From Cunninghamia lanceolata (Eukaryota; Streptophyta; Pinopsida; Cupressales; Cupressaceae), in NCBI GenBank assembly GCA_027924645.1, contig BSBN01000809.1, positions 41,322,001 to 41,386,000 of the forward strand: a stretch of 64,000 nucleotides of DNA, in the 5' to 3' direction. Position numbers and translations under genes: made by a program. Below the pieces are notes generated by a model. That model worked only from the letters and a program-made list of their open reading frames with translations, was not told the origin of the DNA and searched no databases. Of this stretch, positions 34,992 through 45,649 are shown piece by piece (position 1 is the first letter of the stretch; each line of letters opens with the position of its first letter).

Positions 34992-37528
34992 TCACGTCCT
35001 TGATTATTTTTCATTGAAAAGTTGTTTTTGAAGCAAAAAACCACATTTGGTCTGTGGAAAATCACCTTTGAACGACTCTGTGTCACCTACAGTCAGGGGA
35101 AAATCACCTTTGAACAATTATTTGTCACCTCTAGTCCGCATCTGATCACCTTTGGGTGGCTGAAAGTCGCCTCTGGTCAACTAGGATTTTACTGATATAT
35201 TTGTCTTTGTAGGGCTTTCTCTAATTTTAGTTGTCTAATTTGGGTTGTAAGATAGTTTATTTGCTAACCCTAATTGTCTTTTTCCATGATCAAGCTGGTT
35301 TATTTAGGGTTTAGTTTATCTTTGACCTAATCATATCATATTGTTGGATCTTTTGTGTTTTGGCTGTAGGGTACATATTTGATTCAATTTATCCATCTTT
35401 CTAGGTTATCAAGGTCTCTTATTGTATCAATTTTATGATCATTTGTCTGGCTCTGTTGTGTGAATTTTGTAGGTTATAGACATCTGAGTGCATCTGGTTG
35501 ATAGATAATTACCGCTGCATAGTATTTGGTCACCTTTGCACTACCCAGAATCATCTCTGATCAACAGTTTGTCACCTTTGGTATAAATTTAGTCGCTTTT
35601 GATTTGTAGATAATCACTCTTGCATTCTATTTCGTCACCTTTGGTCTGCACTATTATAATCTTGATTTATTTGAAGCTAACATCTGTTGGTGCAGCTTTT
35701 TATCGATTGTCAAAGAAAGGTGGATCTGAAACTACTAATAAATCTGTTGCAGGTTGATCAGTCAAAGTTTTACCTTATTTTCACTAATTTAGGAACATAT
35801 CATTTGCTTCTTAAAAGGAACTTGTTTGTTTTGTTTGCTTTGCTTGTTTGATTTGCTTACTTGTTTGTTTGTGTGTTGCATTAGTTAGATCCCTAAGCTA
35901 ATAACAAAAGTATCATCTCCCCTTGCCTATGAAATGGATCTTGGGTGTAAGAGAACTTGTTATTATCTTTAGAGAGGCCTGCCTTGGTGGGGAAAGAGGT
36001 ACTCACCCCAAGGGAATGACCTCAAGTGGTACTTTTGTTCAGTTTGCTATATAAAAAAGGATAAGGCGAAAGCCAAGTCCAATCAGTATTAGTGCTTACC
36101 GTACAGTGCTAGTTTGAAAGGAGGCGTACCTTGTCTATATGAGACTCCTAGTAGGACTAGTTAAAGCTTTAAGTAGCTTGTTGGATGCTCGTAACGTGCC
36201 GGTCCCCTGAATCATTACTAGAAACTATTTGTTGTAGGGGCCAAAAACCCTTTTGCTTGCTGGTGTAGGAGGCTAGACCTTTGAAGCTGCCCTATATGTA
36301 CTATTCATTGTAGAGACAAAAAATCCCTCAGTTCATAAGATCTCTGGATCTTCGGGGTAAGAGATTTGGTGTGCCCATGTTGTGGTGGGGGAGCCAGTGT
36401 CACCAATATCTCTAGTTGTCTACTTTGTCTCAATATATGGAGAAATCCAAGTAGGGACTCAGCAAGTAGTATCCTCTTTCTAGCCTAGATTGTACATGCT
36501 TACAAGTGTTTTCAAATTTGTCGAGACCCATGAAAATTTTTGGGCTAATCTAGGCTCCCATTCAAACTTTTACTCTGATTTTGTATTAGAGTCATCCAAA
36601 ACCAACCATTGTGTCTTTGTTGTGTGTTCTCTTTCCAACTACTTGTTAAAAAAATAAGACACTGTCACTGAAACTTGTCTTTGCATAGTCCATCCGTGCC
36701 TTTGCATCATAGCAAGTCACCTTTTTATGACAGAAACTCACCTCTGGATCATCCTAAATCATCCTTGATCATCATATAGAACACCTTTGAGTTATCTTGT
36801 GTCACCTTTGCACTGTATCCAGTCACATTTGAACTACAGAAAATTGCCTTTTATCAATAGAATTACGCCTTTGGGTTATCTTGAGTCACCTTTGAGCTAT
36901 CCTGGCTCACCTCTGGTTGGTACAATTTTGCCTCTAGCAATCTACAGACTCTTTTCAGTTATCCAATCCAAAAACCTCATTCCAGTCAGTCCTTAGCTTT
37001 GTCATCAATTTTTTAGACAATATATTGATCATCTACAGCTAACACTCATCTTATTCAGCCTGATCACATCATATTTTGGACTTTTTGAGCCCTTGCATCC
37101 TCTTGAGACTCTAAAACAGCTATCAACATTAATCAATCAATTAAAACAACATCATCCTTTGGCTTTGATCACTATCTATCTTTTGATCTTATCACTGCAA
37201 TCTTTTCCATCTTAAGAGAGTGGTTCCTTTTGAGTTGGGCTATATCACCATCATCAATCAATTTTGTTTACCCTTGAGTTTATGAGTCTATCTCTTGGGA
37301 GATAATCTTATCCAATTAAACCAATCCAAATCAAACAAACCAATCGATCAATCAATCATCAATCAATCCATCATATCCAAACCAATCAATAATCCATTCA
37401 ATCAATCAATCCAATCATTTGATCAAGCAAACCATCAATCAATCAAACCAATCAACCAATCCAAGAGTTTCAAATTTGTCACACAAGTCCAAAAAATCTC
37501 ATTCGTCATCAACCAATGCTAGAAAACT
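34992..37528 (+). repeat. Tat leader with 21-bp-period repeats
   Basis: Untranslated leader before gag. Three blocks contain units of exactly 21 bp beginning TCACCTTTG or close variants: 35041-35187 (7 units), 35509-35655 (7 units) and 36675-36969 (about 14 units, one of 22 bp). The first 9 bases are conserved and the other 12 vary. No frame is open through all units on either strand. A degenerate AATC/TCAA simple repeat lies at 37305-37470. Other parts (35190-35500, 35660-36670) show no coding sequence. Confidence 0.85.
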
Positions 37529-39162
37529 ATGAGTCAATATAAGGTAGCTATGGAGGCTAACCTAAAAGAATTTCAATCTACACCTCTTAAGGATGCCTCA
37601 AAATTTATGACTGGAATGGATTCTTGTATCTTTGTACCCTCGAGCTATACTATCAAACCTTCATCATCAACTCAAGCACCACACTATCATTTTGCTCAAT
37701 CTACTTATTAAGAATCTTAAGATGATCTAGAGGAGCTAGAAGATGTTGAAACTTTACAAATTGTCAATAGGCTCTTAAAGTCCAATCCTGATAGATTTTT
37801 CTTACAATTATCTCAAGGAGGATCCAAATTGCCAAGTGACTTTGACATATCCAAAATCCAAAAACAAGATCCAATCAATGATACCGTTGTTGCTAGGGAA
37901 ACTCATAAGGCTATTACTACCATGTCCACCAAACCCACAATATCTACACACAACATCCAAACACCACCCTTGCCTCATCAACCCAACCATCCACTCTATG
38001 CATCCTCTACATCTACGACAATGAGCCAACCAAATGTTCCAACATCAATCGAGCCTTTGTTAACACCATCTTACATGATCAACTTGCATGTGTCACAAGC
38101 ACCCCAAGTTTCTAATCATGTGCCACATGTTACTCCATCTCATGCATCTTATCCCACTCCATCTTCTTCCATCAATGTAACTCATCTACATGTATCACAA
38201 GCACCCCAAATCTCTAATCAAAGTGTGCCACATGTTACCGCATCTCATGTATCGCATCCCATGCTATCTTCTTCCATGAATATAACTCCTCCGCATGTGT
38301 CACAAGCACCTCAAGTTTCTAATCCAAGTGTGTCGCATGTTGAACCATCCCAACCATCTAATGTGTCTTCCCATCTCAATACATCATTTATGAATCTACT
38401 CCAAACATCACATGTTCTATCCAATCCTAATACATCATTTATCAATCAACCTTTCAGATCACGCACACATTCCAACATATCATATGTTGATCAAATCCTT
38501 TCACTTGGACCACAAACGTACCATCCAACCCTCACATATCCTATGCCAATCCACCCTCCATATCCCAAATTCCACCAACTTCCAACCAACATCTGTCTTA
38601 CATCAATCCATCCTTTGGTTCACATGCAATACAAACCCAAAACGCTACCCCATCACCAAACTCATACATATTCCCATCATTTGATAACCAATGCCAAAAC
38701 ACATACACCCCACCATTTAATACATCACAACAATACCGTCCAAATCAAACTCCGATGTATCAAATACCTCATCCAAGCCATCAAAATTCCATGCAACAAC
38801 AACAACCATCTACATTAGATTTTGAGTAGCGATTCAACCAGTTACAACAAGTCACAAACATGAGTATGGGCCAAACAAAGAAGACATTTTCCTTTGAGGA
38901 TGTATGCCCATATCCTTTTGATGAGTCACTTCAAATGATACCTTTTCCTCCACATTTTGAGATACCACAATTTGAGAAATACAAAGGAAAAGGTGATCCA
39001 AATGACCATCTTAGAGCATTTTATGTAGCTTGTCTTGACGTTGCATATAATGACACATATCTTCTACATCTATTTCCTCGTAGTCTTGGGGGACAAGCTA
39101 TGGAATGGTTTTCTCACCTACCTTTGGGCATCAAGTCTTTCAAAGAATTAGCAGGCAAATTT
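37529..39162 (+). pseudogene. Tat gag, N-terminal part (split by insertion)
   Basis: Starts at the ATG at 37529 (MSQYKVAMEANLKEFQ). A TAA near 37709 interrupts an otherwise continuous frame, which is open again from 37829. The N-terminal region is rich in Ser, Pro, His and Gln and has three repeats of 34-35 residues beginning HVSQAPQ (38087, 38189, 38294). The capsid (Retrotrans_gag) domain follows at 38860-39162: FPPHFEIPQFEKYKGKGDP, HLRAFYVACLDVAYND, GGQAMEWFSHLP, SFKELAGKF. There the LTR element at 39163 cuts the frame. The frame continues at 46776 after removal of the insert and one AATTT copy. Confidence 0.88.
38087..38390 (+). repeat. 102-105 bp tandem repeat in gag
   Basis: Three in-frame units (34, 35 and a partial), each coding HVSQAPQ-(V/I)SN followed by a Ser/Pro/His-rich segment. 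It expands the disordered N-terminal part of Tat Gag. Confidence 0.8.
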
Positions 39163-40289
39163 TGTTGGCAAGTGACACTGTGTGGCTTCATGATTGTTGT
39201 CATTGATGGAAACAAAGTCTATCCCACACATCCACAGCACATAGTATGCCCATATCAGAAGTCAGATTGAAGATTGTTTTGGTCCGGTGAATAAGAATAG
39301 AGCATGTAGCAAGGTCTGACAAATAGGTCCGGATCTCTTAGGTGATGTAACTCGGCAAGATGCGGACTTAGAGAAGTAAAGAGGAGTATCATGACTACTA
39401 TATTCCAGAGATTGAGCCTCCGGTGATAAAACATGGAAAAGATATGAGGATCTGAGTATTGGGTTGCAGACAGGCAGAGCAGACTGAGGAAGAATTAATT
39501 GGCAGAGTATCAGACTTCAATCCGGATGAGTAATTGATGTTGATCAAGCTAATTGAGGGATCAAACAATATTGACCAACATGATTGATGACTTCAATGTC
39601 TATGATTTTGATACGCATCACATATCAAGCATGGATTCAGCCGACATATTAGTATTTTGTAAATATCTTAAGTATTTCAGTTGCCGACTAGAAAGTTGTT
39701 AAAATCCTTGGTGCAGATATATATACCAGATGGATTCTAGTATGAAGAAGTGTGTAATATAGATATGATGAAATAAGGTGCGAGGAAAGGCAGAGATAAG
39801 TGTGGAAGCAATAATACAAGTCTGGTATGTGACAGAGAAGTAGCACTAGAGTAGAGGAAGAATGAAGTGCATTAGATCAGTATATTGAGTCTAACCAGAT
39901 TTGAACCTTAGCATTTGTGGATGCCTCACATCAGTTCAAACACCTGGTTACCTTCTATAAACTTTGTAGACAGTGAGTCTCTTGTAGGCAGTGTGCCTCT
40001 TGTGAGCAGTGTGCTCGAGCAGTGAGCCCTAATTGGCAAGTGCCATTTTGTACTTCTTATTCTTTTAATAGAGAATACAATCTTGGGTTAGTCACCCTGT
40101 GGTTTTTCCCTTAATAGGGTTTTCCACGTAAAATCTTTGTGTTATGTGTGTTGATTTTATTTTTGCTCACATGTTTATGTATGCTTATATGTTTTGATAC
40201 TGCACTAATTATTAAATGAAAAAGGAAAGTTAAGATATTTGAGATAACTGATTCACCCCCCCTCTCAGTTATCTGCCTTGTTTCCAACA
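39163..40289 (+). repeat. 5' LTR of the pol-less element
   Basis: 1,127 bp, TGTTGGCAAGTGACACTGTG to TTTCCAACA. A GCAGTG(A/T)G repeat zone at 39970-40035, CCCTTAATAGGGTTTTCCAC near 40108-40128, a TATATATA candidate at about 39717-39725, and the C7-loop stem at 40242-40274. Confidence 0.93.
40242..40274 (+). promoter_or_regulatory. Stem-loop with C7 loop near the LTR end
   Basis: Arms AGATAACTGA and TCAGTTATCT pair over 10 bp with no mismatch around TTCACCCCCCCTC. The 3' LTR copy (46723-46755) has the same loop with two mismatches in the stem. Confidence 0.6.
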
Positions 40290-40290
40290 A

Positions 40291-40302
40291 TTGGTATTAG
40301 AG
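40291..40302 (+). other. Primer binding site, iMet type with one mismatch
   Basis: TTGGTATTAGAGCT follows the LTR at 40290-40303. One C-to-T change distinguishes it from the TGGTATCAGAGC of the other copia elements here. Confidence 0.8.
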
Positions 40303-40354
40303 CTAAGTTCCTCTAAACAGAGCCTAACAACTTGAGGAAGATCTAGGAATCTCA

Positions 40355-41460
40355 ATGGATATGTATGGTATGAAGGAACAACTTCAGTTTGCCCTAGATG
40401 ATCTTGAGCAATCTCACTCTGAAGTCAATAACTTGAGAGAAAGACTCAAACAAGCTGATGATTTCATAAATGAGCTAAAAGAAAAACTGAGCATCTCTGT
40501 GAAAAAGAGAAAGGAACTACTTCAAAAATTAGCAAGTCAGATTGAAGCTAGTGATACTAATGAAGATTTGAATGAGAAAAACAAGCTATGTGAGAAGCTA
40601 TCAAAAGAGGTCATTATGATGAGGCATGAGATAGAATCAGGGGTTATGAGATTCACCCAAGAAATTGAAGAGAAAAGGAAAACTGAAGATAATCTAAAAC
40701 AATCCCTCAAGGAGAAAATAGAGGACTGCCACAAAATGGATAGAATAATCAAGCTTCTTGAATCAAATCTTGAAGAAGCTAGAGATAATTAAGAACAACT
40801 TGAGAATCAGATAGACACTCTTAAACATGACCTTCAAACAACAAATGTATACAAAGAAAAATTCAAGATAAGCTTAGCTCAACTTGAAGTTCTTCTTGAA
40901 AGCCAAAAGAGGGTAGATGACAAGTGTGGCTTGGGATATGAGAAATGTGAAAGCTCCAGATCGGTTAGAAGAATTTTGGATCAGAAAATCAAAGAAACAG
41001 GCCTAGAAGACCTCTGGTAAGGCAACCAAATGCTCAAAGATATCCATCCTTCAATGGATACTACTTCAATTGCAAAAACTTTGGTCATAAAGCAACTTAG
41101 TACAGAAGGAGAATGAATCAGGCCAATCCATCCTTCTCCGGACAATGTTTCAATTGTAAAAGGTATGGTCACAAATCTCATGAATGCAAAAATATGCAAA
41201 TAAACAATTCATTCAATGGTAGGTTCTTTGCATGCAATAGAATGGGACATATGGCTAATCAATGCAGATCAAGAGGATATCAGTCAAATATGCAAAGAAA
41301 TAGTGTTTGTTACAATTGCAATAGATCCGGTCATATTACGAAATTCTGCAGAAGTAAAAATCAAGACAAAAAGGGTTCGGTACATCATAATCAAAATCAA
41401 GATAAGAGAAAAGGCAAAGTGAATGTAGATGAAGTTCAAAGGGAGATGAGAAAGATTTAG
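40355..41460 (+). pseudogene. Coiled-coil and zinc-knuckle (NC-like) protein of the pol-less element
   Basis: ATG at 40355. The first 145 codons are a long heptad-type coiled coil (LEQSHSEVNNLRERLKQADD, then LSISVKKRKELLQKLASQIE), ended by a TAA at 40790-40792. The coil continues to about 40990 and, after a shift, reaches four CCHC knuckles: YFNCKNFGHKAT-x-Y (damaged, 41062), CFNCKRYGHKSHEC (41146), FFACNRMGHMANQC (first Cys lost, 41224) and CYNCNRSGHITKFC (41308), spaced 78-84 bp. It looks like the C-terminal half of a Gag: RNA binding and oligomerisation without the capsid domain, starting almost at the PBS. It may help pack the element RNA into particles of another element. That role is inferred. 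Confidence 0.75.
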
Positions 41461-42172
41461 GTGAAGAAGAGTACAGAAAATGTTGGGGATGGATCCACAC
41501 TAGAATCTGGTGCTGATACTCCTTCCAGAAACTAAACAGATGAGCTCTAGCTCGGGGGGAGTCACAAAGAAAAATAAATTCCCCCAGCTAGTGAATTGGT
41601 GCCTAAATATGGCACATGGAATGTTGCGGATTAAAGGGTTCTCAAAAAATTATCTAAACAACCCTCGGTGAAAATATGTAAGATCCGCATGGAGTTTTGC
41701 AAGAGTTTAATCATCCAAGATTGGTCCGGTTTGACAGCCATCCGGTAAAGCAAGATTTTCACAGACAGATCCAGTATGATTCAAAATTAAGATATCTTGA
41801 TCTACGGATCCATGGTATAATCGAAGGAAAGAAGATACATTGTTAATTATCACTGAAAATGATTCTAAGTGCAACACAGTGATTCGAAAAGATCATTCTT
41901 AGAACAAGGCAACCAGATAACTTAAGTTGTGCATTTATTGCAAAAGGAAATTAGGGTTTGTGAAAGAATAAAAGGGTTCTTTCACTCATCATTTGCACAT
42001 TTGCATTCAAGAAGAAGAAAATAACAGATCTGCATCAAGTTTCTACAACTCTCTCAAAGATCAATCGCAAAATCTAATTCAACCAGCGATTTGTTCTGGC
42101 TCTTATTTTGAACCCTAAAGGTGCAAAAAGGTACTTCCATTTTGAATATCTCTCTCTGAATCTTTTGCAAAA
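41461..42172 (+). other. Spacer between the two proteins of the pol-less element
   Basis: About 710 bp without a credible frame. The last 250 bp (from about 41930) are pyrimidine-rich with TCTCTCTCTGAATC just before the ATG at 42173 and look like an ordinary 5' untranslated region. Separate expression of the large ORF by splicing or an internal promoter is possible. Confidence 0.45.
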
Positions 42173-45100
42173 ATGGCTACTCCAATGGTTTCTAAGATCA
42201 CTGATAGGCCGCGCCCAAAGTTCAAGAAACACCCCTACAAATCCCTAGAAGTTGATCCCTTAGGCGCTTTTTCTAGCATTCTTCATGGGGTTCTGCATGT
42301 GGAAGATGTTAGGGTTTACATCCACGACAATATTGAGGAATTTGGAGAATCTAAGTTGATGGACATATACCATAAACAATTAATAGATGAAATTTTTGAA
42401 CTCAAACCTCAATACAAGGCCATCTGGGATAAGCACTTTGGACATTGCATCCACTTTCCTTGTTTTGCAGAAGATGATTGGGTCCGGCATTTTCTTAGCA
42501 GAATACATGACAATTTCATGTGGTTGATGAAGCCCTTCAAGATAACAAAAGATGCTATTAGGGTAGTAACTGGCTTGCACTCATTCGGTGGGTTACCTAC
42601 ACTCAAATCTGTCAAGAACCAGACAGTAAGTGAAGCTACTGGATCTAAGTTTGACAAGAGAGAAATGACCATAGAAGACATCATAGATCTGGATATCAAA
42701 TTTGCCTCTATGATAATTGGTTATAAGATCTATCATTCCAACGGGGATAATTCTATGTCTGGGATTGCAATATATATAGCATATCAGATGTTAAGGGAAA
42801 ATGCTGATTATGACTTATGTGATCTTCTTCTAAACCAACTCTTAGAAAACTTGCAGAAGATCAAGAAGGATAAGAAGAACTCATTCAAGTATGGTTGTTT
42901 AATACTGTGTTTGTTCTTTTACTATATGAATGAGCTACCTGGATCAAATGGTTGGGTATGGAAAAATGACAGACTGGTTGCCATACAAATCAGAGACTAT
43001 TGTATGGACTTGGTGATGCCAAGGCTCAAAGAACAACACTCTAGGGATACTTTAAGAACTTCCAAAGTATGATGTAGGCCAGAGAAAGAATTCCTCAAAC
43101 CATAGTTGAAAAATATAAGGATACAGTATGTTTCATGGTTAACACTGATCAATGACTAATGAAGGCAGTTGAGCTCAGAACAGTATGGATAATCAATGGG
43201 TTATGAAGTAGATGATAAAATCTTGGAGCTACATGTTCAACATCTGTTGAGCCAGCCAAAGGACCTTGAGGCAGAAGGGTTTGGAACCTTTCAAGAATTA
43301 AGTGTAAAGATACATGTTGAGCTAAGACAACCAGATATAAAAAAGAAAGTTATAAGGGAAGTAGAGGAAATTGCCAAAAGATATGGCTTATCAAAAGAGG
43401 CAGTTGATACAAACAGAGAAAAAATAGAAAGAGCTGAGAAAGAGAAACAAGAAGCAGAAAAAGAAAGTGTTCCGGTGCAAGCCTCCTCCCAGACTAGATC
43501 CTCCAAGAGCTCTACACCTGCCACTCCTAAGAGCTCAAGAGCCACCAAACTGGAAGTCAAGACATCCGGAAAAGGAGAAAATAGAACAAAAACAAAAGCC
43601 ACAAGGTCTTACACTAGTCACAAGGATGATGAAGAAACAAAGTTTGATGAGGAAGTTAAGAAAATGAAGAAGAAGAAGAAAACATCTAGGGAACCCTCTA
43701 CTGGTAAAAACAAAGAAGAAGAGGTAGAAGAATTTGTTGAAAAGCCCACTCTTTCTATTGATGATATCATCAAGGCAGTCACTGTGGATGGAAACCTGCA
43801 ACCAGTCATAGAATTTTATTGTGATTATAATGATACTGACAAGAGGATCTTGGAAGAAGCAACAGTTAGGTACCTAAATATTTACAATAAAGCATTTATT
43901 GAAATCATTTCATTAATTCCCAAAATTCTAGAGAAGGTACTTGAACTTAGAAAAGAGAATGCTAAGGCAAAGGACTTAGAGATCTGAGAACAGATTGCTA
44001 TTCAGCTCTATCCTTCCATTACTCCAAAGCCAATGAACATGATCTTTAAGGACTGCAAGGATGAATTCCAGAGCAAAGCAAGAATGAACAAACTAATGCT
44101 TGGAGAGACTGATTAGGTAGCAAGAGAAACAAAAGACATCCTCTGGAATTCCTTCAAAAGATTCAATCTTCCTATTATAGAGGAAATAGATGAAGAACCT
44201 TCTACCATGGATGTCGAAGGATTAAATGCATCAAAAGAAGAATCTACTAAGAAAAATGAAGAAGGGTTAAAAGAGATAGATGAAGAAAAGTCTAAGGACT
44301 TAGATTCCTCTGTTCTGGAAGAGGAAGTTCATGAAGAAGTTAATATCTCTCCTCCGGATCCCACTGCAAACATTCCAGATTCAGGAACTGAAGGAGAAGG
44401 AAGAAAAGAGGAGGAAGTGAGTCAAGAAGAGGAGGTAAAGGGAAGAGAGAAGAACAAATAGAGAAGATCTCTGATGACAGTTCAGAGATTCCAAAAGAAA
44501 AGAAGACTCAATCTCTGGAAAGAGACACTACAGAGGCAGTGAAGAATTTCTTGAACAAAGAGCTGATGGAGATAGATGAACCGGAACTATTCCAAGGACC
44601 ACTAAAATTTGATTCCCTCTCTCCGGTCCAAACAATGAAAATAGCATCTTTTGCTCAAGCCAAGGCAAAAGAAAAACTTCTGAAGTCTCACATGGAAGAC
44701 TGCGAGTTATTAGAGATTACATCTGGTATACTGGAGAAGATCATGCCATTGTTTCAAAAGGATCCTTTTGCCTCTCCATCCAGTAACTTGAAATCTCTAG
44801 TAAACTCTGTTAGCACCCATTTTGATTCTTTACAGAAATCAGCAGAAGAAAAAGTCTGGAAAGAGTTTTTGGGAAAGAGATTTATTGAAGTACAGGGACT
44901 CATAGCTAATGATAGGAGGACCTTGGTTATTGGGATAAAGAGACTTGAAAATGCTCTTAAAGATGGTGGGGACATGTACAAATTTTATTTATCCTGGTCT
45001 AAAGTAACAGAGGATATTGAAAGGAAGGTGAAAGAACAAGAAGGTAAACTGTCAAGTTTATCTCAAAATTTTGATCCCCTCACTACATCCATAATGAATC

Positions 45101-45366
45101 AAGAATGCCAGGCTATTGCCATTATAAATGAAATAAAAAGGCTGGATAAAGAGAAGAAGAATATAATGAGCAGGATGAGTGAACTTAGAGGGATAATTAT
45201 CCCTCAGTTAGAGGCAATGCATGAGGCCTTAATAGATGCTCAGACCATAGCTTGGACCAGTGATCCAGTAGACCTAAGAAGGGCAGAAGCTTATACATTT
45301 TTGTTAAGTGGTCACATCTCCATTTTGGATAGGATGAAGCAGAGTTGGGCCATAGAGTATGTATAG
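42173..45366 (+). pseudogene. Unidentified large protein of the pol-less element (few lesions)
   Basis: ATG at 42173 (MATPMVSKITDRPRPKFKKH). 299 codons are open to 43072; two shifts in 43073-43195 compensate each other, and the same frame continues 43196-43987 and 44207-44461. One shift at about 44452 leads to 44539-45366. Without lesions this is one chain of about 1,060 residues. Part 1 is globular (DDWVRHFLSRIHDNFMWLMK, PFKITKDAIRVVTGLHSFGG, GYKIYHSNGDNSMSGIAIYI). Part 2 is charged with a Lys run (KKMKKKKK), a possible nuclear signal, then an acidic Glu-rich stretch. Part 3 is helical with coiled-coil character (IINEIKRLDKEKKNIMSRMS). No enzyme motif of retroelements is visible. A plant transposon or plant-mobile-domain-like fold is only a guess. 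Confidence 0.6.
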
Positions 45367-45493
45367 TTGAAGGCCACTTTTGCAGATATACTCAAGTATA
45401 TGTAAGTATAAGATGTATATATACTTATGCGGCTATGTATAGGTTAATTTTTGTAAATTTTGGTGTTCAGATTCTGGCCTTTACCATTGATGT

Positions 45494-45649
45494 CAAAGGG
45501 GGAGTGAGGAGTAGTGAAAAATGTGGAATCCAACTAAGGGGGAGCTTTGGTAAAATAGTACACAAGACAGAGCATCAGCCAAGGGGGAGTTTGCTACGAC
45601 ACTTAGTCATTTTTCACTAAGTGTTCCCATCAATGTCAAAGGGGGAGAT
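45494..45649 (+). other. Multiple polypurine tracts before the 3' LTR
   Basis: Four tracts of the form AAGGGGGAG at about 45494, 45534, 45580 and 45638. The last, CAAAGGGGGAGAT, abuts the LTR at 45650. Two are preceded by TGATGTCAAAG or CAATGTCAAAG. Multiple PPTs are a described trait of Sireviruses. Confidence 0.8.

Noticed and set aside
35041..36969. CRISPR-like array
   Set aside because: Units are 21 bp with a 9-bp conserved part and no full-length repeat-spacer structure, and this is a plant retroelement leader.
37836..38684. Second reading frame rich in Ile, His and Pro over Tat gag
   Set aside because: It overlaps the frame with the HVSQAPQ repeats that leads toward the capsid domain; low-complexity sequence keeps several frames open.
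43291..43809. Minus-strand Ser/Phe-rich open frames over the large ORF
   Set aside because: They are antisense to a Lys/Glu-rich coding region, which automatically gives Phe/Ser/Leu-rich open frames.
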